Source: Planctomycetota bacterium (GTDB taxonomy: Bacteria > Planctomycetota > B15-G4). From it: DNA of 59,102 nucleotides. The DNA lies in the NCBI GenBank assembly GCA_029259725.1, contig JAJDER010000108.1, positions 1 through 59,102 on the forward strand. Reading direction: 5' to 3'. Below the pieces are notes generated by a model. That model had not been told where the DNA came from and searched no databases. It saw nothing but the letters and a program-made list of their open reading frames with translations. Shown in pieces: positions 35,011-44,542 of this stretch. The position numbers and the translations under genes were made by a program. Position 1 is the stretch's first letter; every line of letters starts with the position of its first letter.

Positions 35011-35778
35011 TCAGCTCGCGCGGGGCTCCAGCAGCGAACGGCAGCGAGAAGCGGCTCTGCGCACGGCGTCGGGCCGGCCGGGTGGGTCGCCGGCATGCAG
35101 GATGGCGCTGCCGATCGCGGCCCGGCGACAGGACGCGTCCGTGACGAGCGTCAGGTTCGACGGGTCGAGACCACCGATGGGGAAGATCGGCAGGTCGGGG
35201 AAGCGCTGCACGCACCGCCGCAGCTGCGAGGCGGTCGCGCGGGCGGTGTCGGTCTTGGTCGCGCTGGTCGCCATCGCGCCGAAGCCGACGTGGTCCGCGC
35301 CGGCGGTCGCGGCCGCTTCGACCTCGGCCTGCGAGCGCGTCGACGTGCCCAGCAACAGGTCCGCGCCGAGCAGCCCTCGAAGCCGGGTGAGCCCGCGGGC
35401 GCGCGCCTCCGGGCCGGTGCCGTCGCCCCGTCGCTCGGCATCCTCGCGGCCCACGTGCAGGCCGTCGGCGAGCGGTGCGCCGTGGACATCGCGCACGGCC
35501 TCGACGTCGTCGTTGACGATCAGCAGGGCGGCGCCGATGACTTCACGGAGGGCGACCAGCCACCGCCGGCGACTCGCCGTGTCAACGCCCTTGAGCCTCA
35601 GCTGGATGATGTCCACGCCACCTTCGACCGCGGCGGCCACCGTCGCCAGGGCCGCGAGGTCGGTGGTCGATGCACCCGGGGGCAGGCTTGCGATCAGGTA
35701 GAGCCGGGCCTCCCGCAGCCTGGCCTGGCGGCTGCCGGGGGGCCATCGCGACGGGAGAGGATCGGGTGGGGCTGTCAT
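35011..35778 (-). CDS. thiE: Thiamine-phosphate synthase
   Basis: Joins HMP-pyrophosphate and thiazole phosphate. From ATG 35778 it has 255 residues in a TIM barrel: YLIASLP, GGVDIIQLRLKG, LLIVNDDVEAV, GLHVGRED, LLGTSTRSQAEV, DHVGFGAMATSATKTD and FPIGGLDPSN. The usual GxGPxFxTxTK is changed to GFGAMATSATKTD, so the sequence is a little diverged but keeps the key Lys and Gly residues. No TPP riboswitch is visible and no other thi gene is nearby. Confidence 0.88.
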   Translation of the reverse strand: MTAPPDPLPSRWPPGSRQARLREARLYLIASLPPGASTTDLAALATVAAAVEGGVDIIQLRLKGVDTASRRRWLVALREVIGAALLIVNDDVEAVRDVHGAPLADGLHVGREDAERRGDGTGPEARARGLTRLRGLLGADLLLGTSTRSQAEVEAAATAGADHVGFGAMATSATKTDTARATASQLRRCVQRFPDLPIFPIGGLDPSNLTLVTDASCRRAAIGSAILHAGDPPGRPDAVRRAASRCRSLLEPRAS

Positions 35779-35995
35779 ATCGGCACGCCGCGCTTTCGCG
35801 ACGCGGGGGGCGGGAGCCGCCATACTGGCAGACGGCCGGTCTTCGACGCGAGCCCGGACCCGGGAGCAGGCGCGGGTGAGGGGCCCAAAGAGCCCGATCG
35901 TGGTCCGTGAGAGCGGGCCACGGGACGGCGCGCGCCTCGGGCGAAGATTGGCACTCGGTTTGCTGATTGGGTGTGAACCCTGGAGTCCCTCCGGC

Positions 35996-36433
35996 ATGAC
36001 GCTGTCGCGTTCCCACCTGCGCTCGCTCCCGACCGTGCTCGTCACCGACGACGACGCGGCCATGCTGGCGTGCGTGGTGGAACTCGTGCGGCGGGCCGGG
36101 TTCGCCGTGGAGACGGCGAGCCGGGGCCGGGACGCGCTCCAGATCCTGCTCCACGCCTCGATCGACCTGACGATCTCGGACGTGCACCTGCCGGACATGA
36201 CGGGCTTCGAGGTCCTCGAGACCTACACCTCGGGGCCCTGGATCGCTCCGCCCGAGCGCGGGGCGGCGCAGCGCCTGCAGCGCGCGACCGTCCCCGCGAT
36301 CTTCATGTCCGGCGACGCCACGCCCGAGATGCACGACCGCTGTGCCTCGCTCGGTTGGCCCCTGTTCGACAAGCCGTTTGCCGTCGACGAGATGCGCACC
36401 GCGATCGAGCAGGTCCTCGGCCGCGCGGGCTGA
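35996..36433 (+). CDS. Single-domain response regulator
   Basis: A 145-residue CheY-like receiver. The acidic pocket is TDDDAA near residue 18, the phospho-acceptor Asp lies in ISDVHLPDMTG, the switch Ser in IFMSGDA, and the conserved Lys in FDKPF. No output domain follows, so it either signals by protein contact or works with a kinase encoded elsewhere. ATG 35996 is chosen because upstream codons of the longer frame look non-coding. Its promoter lies in the ~217 bp shared with the divergent thiE. Confidence 0.85.
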   Translation: MTLSRSHLRSLPTVLVTDDDAAMLACVVELVRRAGFAVETASRGRDALQILLHASIDLTISDVHLPDMTGFEVLETYTSGPWIAPPERGAAQRLQRATVPAIFMSGDATPEMHDRCASLGWPLFDKPFAVDEMRTAIEQVLGRAG

Positions 36434-36556
36434 TCCCGGATCCAACCACCCCTACCGCCCACGAACCCAGACCGTCCACCCCATCCAACCGAACCCAACG
36501 AACACCCGTCGGCCACCCGGCGCCCAGCGCGCCTGCCGACGCAGGAGGAGAAGCCC
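36434..36556 (+). promoter_or_regulatory. C/A-rich, G-poor leader of groESL
   Basis: The first ~80 bases consist almost wholly of C and A, with very few G or T, and end in an AGGAGGAG ribosome site 5-6 bases ahead of groES. Such a stretch cannot fold and may favour ribosome loading. No CIRCE inverted repeat (TTAGCACTC-N9-GAGTGCTAA) is present, so HrcA control is unlikely. Confidence 0.45.
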
Positions 36557-36880
36557 ATGGCCACCAAGGCCGCGAAGAAGAAGAGCACCAAGGTGAGCAT
36601 CCAGCCCCTCGGTGATCACGTGCTGATCGAGCGACTCGAGGCCGAGACCACGACCAAGGGCGGCATCGTGCTCCCCGACAGCGCCAAGGAGAAGCCGCGC
36701 GAGGGGACGGTCATCGCCGTGGGCGAAGGCCGTGTCGGCGAGGACGGCAAGCGCACCAGCCTGCAGGTCGAGGCCAAGGACCGCGTGATCTTCTCGTCCT
36801 ACGCGGGCACGGAGATCAAGCACGACGGGCACGAGTACCTGATCGTGCGCGAAGACGAGATCCTCGCCATCGTCGACTGA
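36557..36880 (+). CDS. groS: Co-chaperonin GroES
   Basis: Lid of the GroEL folding chamber. The 107 residues are slightly longer than the usual ~95 because of a lysine-rich N-terminal extension ([14 protein letters not shown]). Motifs: [14 protein letters not shown], mobile loop [25 protein letters not shown] and [14 protein letters not shown] strong ribosome site precedes ATG 36557. groEL follows after about 100 bp. Confidence 0.97.
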   Translation: MATKAAKKKSTKVSIQPLGDHVLIERLEAETTTKGGIVLPDSAKEKPREGTVIAVGEGRVGEDGKRTSLQVEAKDRVIFSSYAGTEIKHDGHEYLIVREDEILAIVD

Positions 36881-36981
36881 GCCGAGTGCTCAGCGTGCAC
36901 GCCGACCGCGTGCGCAACCCGGGTCGCCCGCACCGCGCGGCGCGACCGCCTCACGAGACACCCCAGAGTTAGCAGAGACCC

Positions 36982-38610
<1,629 letters not shown>

Positions 38611-38622
38611 TCCGGCCTCCGG

Positions 38623-38666
38623 CGACGGGCGGGAGCGGCTCCCTTGGGGGCGGCTCCCGCCCGTTG
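38623..38666. terminator. Strong hairpin terminator after groEL
   Basis: Eleven perfect pairs (CGGGCGGGAGC with GCTCCCGCCCG), extended by three more including a G-T pair, 12 bp past the groEL stop codon. Confidence 0.75.
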
Positions 38667-38981
38667 TCGTGTCCGTCCCCGGCACCGGTTGCGGGGCGGA
38701 CCGCGCATCCGGTAGATGTATCGCTCGGATGCGTCCTCGGCATCTCCGCCGATCCGCGCGTCCGGTACGCGTGGAACCGCGCTTCGGCGTGAGTGCGCGC
38801 AGACCGCCCCGCGGCCGCCGCCACGTCTGCGCCAGGCCGGATGAACGGTCTGTGTGGCGCCGATCCGATGGGTTTTCGTAGTCTCTGTCCGGGTGCCGAC
38901 ATCGGCCCCGAAACCGCATACCACACGGGCGCACGCACCCGGCTTCCTCGCGTCGCCCGACCCACCTCTGAGGACTCCTCG
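38667..38981. other. Intergenic stretch without a recognised gene
   Basis: About 315 bases between the groEL terminator and the cupredoxin-like lipoprotein. I see no conserved coding frame, RNA gene or repeat. Presumably it holds the promoter for the oxidase assembly genes. Confidence 0.5.
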
Positions 38982-39779
38982 ATGCTCCGTCAGACCCTCG
39001 CCGTGCTCGTCCTGACCGGCCTTGCCTGCAGCGATGCCAAGGGCAACGACACCGCCGTCGACCCGACCCCCGTGCTCGACAACACGACCACCGTGACGGA
39101 GCCCGCCACGGTCGAGCCGACCGCGCCCGCGAAGAACACCGGCGCCGCTGCCGTCACCGGCACGATCCGCTTCGACGGTGACGCGCCCGAGCGCGCCCCG
39201 ATCGACATGTCCGCCGATGCCAACTGCGTCGATGGCAGCCCCGACACGGTGCTCGGCCCCGGCATCATCCGCGGCGCCGACGGCGGTCTCGCCGACGTGT
39301 TCATCCAGCTCACCGACGTGCCGGACGAGAAGCACAAGGCGCCTGAGGAGCCGGTGGTGCTCGACCAGCGCGGCTGCACCTACGCCCCGCACGTGTTCGG
39401 CATGATCGTGAAGCAGGACATCAGGATCCTGAACAGCGATGCGACCTTGCACAACATCCACGCCGTGCCGCAGCGCAACAAGGAGTTCAACGTCGGCATG
39501 CCCGAGAAGGGCATGGAGATCGACAAGACCTTCAAGAAGGCCGAGGACGCGATCACGATCAAGTGCGACGTGCACCCGTGGATGAAGGCCTACGCCTTCT
39601 GCCTCGAGCACCCGTACTTCGCCACGACCGCCGCTGACGGCAGCTTCTCGCTCCCGACCGAGGGCCTGCCCGACGGTGAGTACGGCGTGAAGCTCTGGCA
39701 CGAGGTGCTGGGTGAGACCACCGGGTCGGTGAACGTCGCCGGCGGCGCCGGTACGTTCAGCTTCGCCTGGACGCGCTGA
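38982..39779 (+). CDS. Cupredoxin-like lipoprotein (predicted copper binding)
   Basis: A 265-residue lipoprotein: MLRQTLAVLVLTGLAC with lipobox, then a Thr/Pro-rich linker. Cupredoxin ligands are visible as His in ATLHNIHAV and Cys, His and Met in IKCDVHPWMKAY, the type 1 copper pattern of plastocyanins. The last ~60 residues resemble a carboxypeptidase-regulatory (beta-sandwich) segment. ATG 38982 has GAGGA seven bases upstream. It lies 22 bp ahead of ctaA, suggesting a role in copper delivery or electron transfer to cytochrome oxidase. Confidence 0.8.
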   Translation: MLRQTLAVLVLTGLACSDAKGNDTAVDPTPVLDNTTTVTEPATVEPTAPAKNTGAAAVTGTIRFDGDAPERAPIDMSADANCVDGSPDTVLGPGIIRGADGGLADVFIQLTDVPDEKHKAPEEPVVLDQRGCTYAPHVFGMIVKQDIRILNSDATLHNIHAVPQRNKEFNVGMPEKGMEIDKTFKKAEDAITIKCDVHPWMKAYAFCLEHPYFATTAADGSFSLPTEGLPDGEYGVKLWHEVLGETTGSVNVAGGAGTFSFAWTR

Positions 39780-39801
39780 CGCGCCGAGCCGGGCTGATCG
39801 C

Positions 39802-40779
39802 TTGACTCCACCCACCGCCCTGGTCGGTTCCACTGAGCCTGCCGGGGCGGTGCTGCATCCGGACCCATCCGCGGCGCGCCGCCTGCTGGCCGTCTTCCTC
39901 GTGTTGTCGACGCTGTTCCTGATCTTCGTCGGCGCCGAGGTGAAGAGTCGTGAGGCCGGGTTGAGCGTGCCCGACTGGCCGCTGAGCTACGGCATGCTCT
40001 GGCCGCCGATGGTCGGCAACGTGTTCTACGAGCACGGGCATCGCACGGTCGCCGCGACCGTGGGCCTGCTGACCGTGATCCTCGCGACCTGGGTCTCGCT
40101 CACCGATCCACGTCGCTGGGTGCGGCGGCTGAGCTGGTGGGCCGTGGCCGCGGTCTGCGTGCAGGGCCTGCTCGGCGGACTGACGGTGATCTTCCTGCTG
40201 CCCGTGGCGATCAGCATGAGCCACGGGGCCCTGGCCCAGACGTTCCTGTGCCTGGTGGCCTGGCTGGCCCTTGCTCACGGCAGGGAGTGGCGCGAGGGGC
40301 GCGCGGGGGCCGATCGCGGACGGGCCCGGGCCGCGTTCCGGGCCGGTGTCGCGGCCGTGGCCGCCGTGTTCCTCCAGCTGCTGATCGGTGCCTGGGTGCG
40401 CCACACCGAGTCCGGCGCGGCGGTGAGCTTCTTCCCGACCGCGCCGGACGGTGCCTGGGTCCCCGAGTTCGTCAACGACCAGGTCGTGGCGCAGATGATC
40501 CACCGCGGTTTCGCGGTCGTCGTGTTGCTGGCCGTGTCGCGCCTGGCCTGGAGGGCGGCACGAGCCTTGCCCTGGGCGCGTCTCCACGCCGCGGGGCTGG
40601 CGCTGCTCGTGCTCGGACAGGTGCTGCTCGGCGCGACGATCATCTGGACCCTCACCGACACGTTCGAGGGACCGGTGCTGGCACCGGTGCCGACCTCGCT
40701 GCACGTGGTCAACGGAGCGGCCGTGCTGATGACGTGCTGGCTGCTGACGCTGCGCGCATGGCGGGCTTCGGAAGCATGA
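39802..40779 (+). CDS. ctaA: Haem A synthase (COX15/CtaA)
   Basis: Integral membrane enzyme that oxidises haem O to haem A. 325 residues with about eight membrane segments and paired histidines (FYEHGHRTVAA, MSHGALAQT, MIHRGFAVV, SLHVVNGAAV) that bind haem. GLSVPDWPLSYG is the family signature. The start is uncertain: TTG 39802 or GTG 39850. It overlaps the ctaB-SCO gene by 4 nt (ATGA). Confidence 0.93.
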   Translation: MTPPTALVGSTEPAGAVLHPDPSAARRLLAVFLVLSTLFLIFVGAEVKSREAGLSVPDWPLSYGMLWPPMVGNVFYEHGHRTVAATVGLLTVILATWVSLTDPRRWVRRLSWWAVAAVCVQGLLGGLTVIFLLPVAISMSHGALAQTFLCLVAWLALAHGREWREGRAGADRGRARAAFRAGVAAVAAVFLQLLIGAWVRHTESGAAVSFFPTAPDGAWVPEFVNDQVVAQMIHRGFAVVVLLAVSRLAWRAARALPWARLHAAGLALLVLGQVLLGATIIWTLTDTFEGPVLAPVPTSLHVVNGAAVLMTCWLLTLRAWRASEA

Positions 40780-42458
40780 CCGCCGTGCCTCTGGACCGCC
40801 ACGGCATCGCCGGCATGGTGCGTCCGCGCATCCTGATCCTGGTGCTGGCCCAGACCGCCGCGGGCTACATGCTCGCGCGGCCGCAGTCGCTGGCGGCGCT
40901 GCCCTGGGTCGTGCTGGGCACGGCGCTGGTGTCCATGGCGGGGTGTTCGCTCAACCACTTCCTGGAACGCGACGCCGATGCGCTCATGCCGCGCACGCGT
41001 CTGCGGCCGCTCGTGACGGGAGCGCTCTCCTCCCGGCAGGTCCTGGCCTTCGGCTTCACCTCGCTGTCGGTCGGGCTGCTCGTGTTGCAGTTCGGCGCCG
41101 GGCCGCTCGCCATGCTGATCGAGCTGTTGGCCGCGGTGCTCTACCTCGGCGTCTACACCCCGCTCAAACGCCGCACCTCCGCCAACACCTGGATCGGTGC
41201 GATCCCCGGCGCGCTGCCGCTGCTCGCCGGCGCGGCCGCGGGCGGGGCGCTCACGCCGGTCGCCTGCATGGCGGCCGCGCTGGTGTTCCTGTGGCAGCTC
41301 CCGCACTTCTTCGCCATCGCGTCCCTGTACCGGGAGGACTACCGCTCGGGCGGGATGCGCATGCTCTCGGGCGACGATCCCGACGACTCCCTCCTTCGCT
41401 GGCAGATGCCCATGCAGGTCATGTCCGTGGTGCTGGTCTCCGTGCTTCCCGTCCTCGAAGGGCAGGTCCGGATCGTGTACGTCGTCACCGCGCTGGTGCT
41501 CGGGGCGGTGTTCCTGGTCGCCGCGCTGCGCTTCCGGCGCCGGGCGGGCGAGGCCGAGGCCCGCGGCGTGGTCCGCGCGTCCGTGCTCTACCTGCCGCTG
41601 GTGCTCGGCGCGCTGGTCTTCGACACCGCCTGCACCTCGCGCGAGATGGAGGATCACGACGGCCACGAGCACGCGGCCGGGGCCCACGAGCACGACGTCG
41701 ACGAGGCCCTCCCGGACTGCTGCACTCCCGAGGGCGGGACGGCCATCGCGGCGGACAGCGGCGACGGAACCGCGGCGCCACGGGTCGATGCCGCGATCCT
41801 CGGGGCGACGACCGGGACGCCCGCCGAGACCGGGACGCCCGCCGAGGCCGGCGCGCATGCCGAGGCCCCGAATCGCTCGCGCCTTCCGCCCGGCATCCGC
41901 GATGTGGGTGGCGTGGTCGCCGCCACGATCGAGGACGGCACCGATCTGCCCGCCTACGGCGCGGTCCCCGAGTTCAGTCTGTTCTCCCAGGACGCGGGGC
42001 CCTTCGGTCGCGCCGACATGCTGGGCGACGTCTGGGTCGTCGACTTCATCTTCACGCGTTGCGCGGGCATCTGCGTGCCCATGTCCCGCGCGATCATCGA
42101 CCTGCAGGAGGAGGGCCTGCCCGCCCGCTACCTGTCGGTCACCGTGGACCCCGGCTACGACAGCCCGGCCGTGCTCGCCGGTTACCGCGAGAAGTGGGAC
42201 GGCGCGGACAGCTGGACGCTGCTGACCGGCTCCACCGAGAGCATCACCGAGTTGTCCGAGAAGGGCTTTGCCCTGCCCGTGCAGGTTCGGCGGGAGACGC
42301 CTGTGGAGGGCCTGCCGCAGATCTTCCACAGCGGCAAGTTCGCGCTGGTCGACACCCAGGGGCGCGTGCGTGGGTACTACGCCCACGATGACCGGCTCGA
42401 GATGCAGCAGCTCCGCGCGGACGTGGCCGCCCTGCGCGGCGCGTCCGGCGACGGCTGA
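40776..42458 (+). CDS. ctaB: CtaB (protohaem farnesyltransferase) fused to SCO copper chaperone
   Basis: A 560-residue fusion. Residues 1-285 are haem O synthase: multiple membrane segments, the prenyl-binding NHFLERDADALMPRT and SANTWIGAIPGALP. A His-rich linker follows at 294-310 (DHDGHEHAAGAHEHDVDE), with CC nearby and an 18-bp duplicated Thr/Pro/Ala segment. Residues about 380-555 are a SCO1/SenC thioredoxin fold: FTRCAGICVPM with copper-ligand cysteines 429 and 433 and His518 in FHSGKF. CtaB and SCO are usually separate proteins; here haem prenylation and CuA assembly are joined. ATG 40776 overlaps the ctaA stop codon. Confidence 0.93.
   Translation: MTAVPLDRHGIAGMVRPRILILVLAQTAAGYMLARPQSLAALPWVVLGTALVSMAGCSLNHFLERDADALMPRTRLRPLVTGALSSRQVLAFGFTSLSVGLLVLQFGAGPLAMLIELLAAVLYLGVYTPLKRRTSANTWIGAIPGALPLLAGAAAGGALTPVACMAAALVFLWQLPHFFAIASLYREDYRSGGMRMLSGDDPDDSLLRWQMPMQVMSVVLVSVLPVLEGQVRIVYVVTALVLGAVFLVAALRFRRRAGEAEARGVVRASVLYLPLVLGALVFDTACTSREMEDHDGHEHAAGAHEHDVDEALPDCCTPEGGTAIAADSGDGTAAPRVDAAILGATTGTPAETGTPAEAGAHAEAPNRSRLPPGIRDVGGVVAATIEDGTDLPAYGAVPEFSLFSQDAGPFGRADMLGDVWVVDFIFTRCAGICVPMSRAIIDLQEEGLPARYLSVTVDPGYDSPAVLAGYREKWDGADSWTLLTGSTESITELSEKGFALPVQVRRETPVEGLPQIFHSGKFALVDTQGRVRGYYAHDDRLEMQQLRADVAALRGASGDG
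41811..41846 (+). repeat. 18-bp tandem duplication in the CtaB-SCO linker
   Basis: Two perfect copies of ACCGGGACGCCCGCCGAG, encoding Thr-Gly-Thr-Pro-Ala-Glu twice in the flexible linker. Confidence 0.9.
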
Positions 42459-42463
42459 CGGAG

Positions 42464-42937
42464 ATGACCCGTCCGGCGCTTCACGCGCTCCTCAACGGCA
42501 CGGCGTTCCTGCTGATCCTCGCGGGCTGGTGCGCGATCCGCGGGTGGGGGCCCTTCGCCGGGGGCGGCCGCGGCACCGACGACCCGGCGGCCACCGACCG
42601 GAACCAGGAGTGGCACAAGTGCTTCATGGTCTTCGCCCTGGCCGTCTCGACCGTGTTCCTGGTCAGCTACCTGCAGTACCACGCCGAGGTCGGGCACGTG
42701 GCGTTCTGGGGCGAGGGCGCGATCGCCGTGGTCTACGGCCTGGTCCTCTGGCCCCATGTGGTCCTGGCCGGGCTGACCACGCCGATGGTCGTGATCGTGG
42801 CGCTGGCCGCCCTGCAAGGCCGGTTCGAGCGCCATCGTCGGCTGGCCCGCTGGGTCCTCCCGGCCTGGCTCTACGTGACGCTCTCGGGCGTGGCCGTGTA
42901 CGTCCTGAACTTCGCCCTGCGCCCGGCCGGCAGCTGA
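42464..42937 (+). CDS. DUF420 membrane protein (oxidase assembly-associated)
   Basis: A 157-residue protein with four membrane segments and the DUF420 signature: LNGTAFLLILAGWCAI, HKCFMVFALAVSTVFLVSYL and WLYVTLSGVAVYVLNF. DUF420 proteins cluster with cytochrome oxidase genes; CtaM of Gram-positives belongs to this group and helps mature haem-copper oxidases. It starts 5 bp after the ctaB-SCO stop codon and ends the block. Confidence 0.85.
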   Translation: MTRPALHALLNGTAFLLILAGWCAIRGWGPFAGGGRGTDDPAATDRNQEWHKCFMVFALAVSTVFLVSYLQYHAEVGHVAFWGEGAIAVVYGLVLWPHVVLAGLTTPMVVIVALAALQGRFERHRRLARWVLPAWLYVTLSGVAVYVLNFALRPAGS

Positions 42938-43113
42938 CCAGCGGGCCTCCCGGCCGAGGTGGGGCTCTCGATCATCCGGCCGCGCGTTTCACTGGCGCCG
43001 AAGCCGCAGATGCTTAGAATCGGTGCCCCGATTCGTGTGCACAGCACCTGTCGGCATGCGTGTCTCCGACCCCGAGCTTCCTCAGAATCCGGCTTTCGCG
43101 GCCGCCACTCGCC

Positions 43114-44283
43114 ATGACGCAGGCCCAGACCCCCTCCGCTCCCAATCCTCCGACCCGCGGCCTCGAGGGCATCGTCGCGGGGGACACCAGCAAGAGCCGC
43201 GTCGACGGCGCGCAGGGCAAGCTGTTCTATTGCGGCTACCCCATCGAGCCGCTCGCCGAGGAAGGCACCTTCGAGGAGTGTGTCTACCTGCTCTGGAACA
43301 ACGAGCTCCCGACGGCGGCACAGCTCGAGGCCTTCAAGGGCGATCTGCTCTCCGACGCCGCGGTGCCCGATGCGATCTGGGACGTGCTGCGCCCGCTCGC
43401 GCCGCACCAGACGCTGATGGACCTGCTGCGCACGGGCATGTCGGCGCTCTCCGCGTTCGACCCGGACGTGGCTGCCACGCGTGAGTCCTCCGAGGGGCGT
43501 GACGTCCTGGAGCGGCGCATCGCGATGCGCGTGCAGGCGCGCATCGGCACGATCGTGACCGGTGCCTATCGCCTCAAGCAGGGCAAGGCGCCCATCGCGC
43601 CGACGAAGGGCCAGTCGCTGGCGTCGCAGTTCCTGACCATGCTCACGGGCGAGGTCCCGGGCGCGGGCGAGGAGCGCATCTTCGACGCGGCCCTGACCCT
43701 GCACGCCGACCACGGCTTCAACGCCTCGACCTTCGCGGCCCGCGTCACCGCCGCCACCGAGGCCGACATCTACGGTGCGGTCACCTCCGCCATCGGCACC
43801 CTGACCGGCCGCCTGCATGGTGGCGCGAACATGCGCGTCATGTTCATGCTCCAGGAGATCGGTGAGGTCGACAAGGCTGCCGCGTTCGTCGACGACATCC
43901 TGGGCAGGCCCAAGGGGCGCGTGATGGGCTTCGGCCACCGCGTCTACAAGGTCGAGGACCCGCGTGCGACGGTGTTGCGCCGCATGGCCAAGGTGCTCAC
44001 CGACGAGACCGGCCACACCAAGTGGTTCGAGATGTCGCGCGTGATCGAGGACCGGGTGAAGGAGACCAAGGGCATCTTCCCGAACGTCGATTTCTACTCC
44101 GCCTCGGTCTACGGTTCGCTCGAGCTGGACCCGGAGCTCTTCACGCCGATCTTCGCCGTGTCCCGCGCGAGCGGCTGGCTGGCCCACGTGATGGAGCAGC
44201 ACGCCGACAACCGGCTGATCCGTCCGCGAGCCAACTACGTGGGCGCCCCCGAGCGCGCCTACGTGGGTCTTTCCGACCGCTGA
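43114..44283 (+). CDS. gltA: Citrate synthase
   Basis: Condenses oxaloacetate and acetyl-CoA. The 389 residues have GLEGIVAGDTSKSRVDG, the catalytic His in LTGRLHGGANMRVM and GFGHRVYKVEDPRA, the Asp in VDFYSASVYGSL, and HVMEQHADNRLIRPRANY, all typical of type II-like dimeric enzymes. ATG 43114 is preferred to the upstream frame at 43060. It stands alone between the oxidase assembly block and the arg operon. Confidence 0.95.
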   Translation: MTQAQTPSAPNPPTRGLEGIVAGDTSKSRVDGAQGKLFYCGYPIEPLAEEGTFEECVYLLWNNELPTAAQLEAFKGDLLSDAAVPDAIWDVLRPLAPHQTLMDLLRTGMSALSAFDPDVAATRESSEGRDVLERRIAMRVQARIGTIVTGAYRLKQGKAPIAPTKGQSLASQFLTMLTGEVPGAGEERIFDAALTLHADHGFNASTFAARVTAATEADIYGAVTSAIGTLTGRLHGGANMRVMFMLQEIGEVDKAAAFVDDILGRPKGRVMGFGHRVYKVEDPRATVLRRMAKVLTDETGHTKWFEMSRVIEDRVKETKGIFPNVDFYSASVYGSLELDPELFTPIFAVSRASGWLAHVMEQHADNRLIRPRANYVGAPERAYVGLSDR

Positions 44284-44439
44284 CCGGCCGCCGTCCCAGC
44301 CGGCCCGGGAGTTCGCCCGCCGGCCGGATTCCGCTCCGGAGGAGCCGCTTCCGCCCGGGGTCCGTCTCGTGGCAGTCCGGGGGTCCGCCTCGCGGGCAGC
44401 CCGAGGCGAGCCGGCCAGGGGCTTGCGGGGGCGCGGAGA

Positions 44440-44480
44440 CTGAAGTTACTATCCGCATATTATCGACTCTATGCACATTT
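44440..44480 (+). promoter_or_regulatory. AT-rich promoter/operator candidate of the arginine operon
   Basis: About 40 unusually AT-rich bases in a GC-rich background, including TATTAT near 44459 and an imperfect inverted repeat GCATA-N10-TATGC (44455-44474). It could hold a -10 element and an ArgR-type operator, but no clear -35 or full ARG box is visible. It lies some 65 bp ahead of argG. Confidence 0.3.
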
Positions 44481-44542
44481 GAAGGGTGCCGCGGGAGCCG
44501 CACGCCCGGAGTCACGACGGAACCGACAGGGATCGAAGAGCG

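Noticed and set aside
35779-35995. TPP riboswitch upstream of thiE
   Set aside because: No CUGAGA-type core or paired helices could be found in this divergent region on the minus strand.
36881-36981. GAGTGCTCA between groES and groEL, similar to half a CIRCE element
   Set aside because: There is no matching TTAGCACTC arm nine bases away, and it lies after groES.
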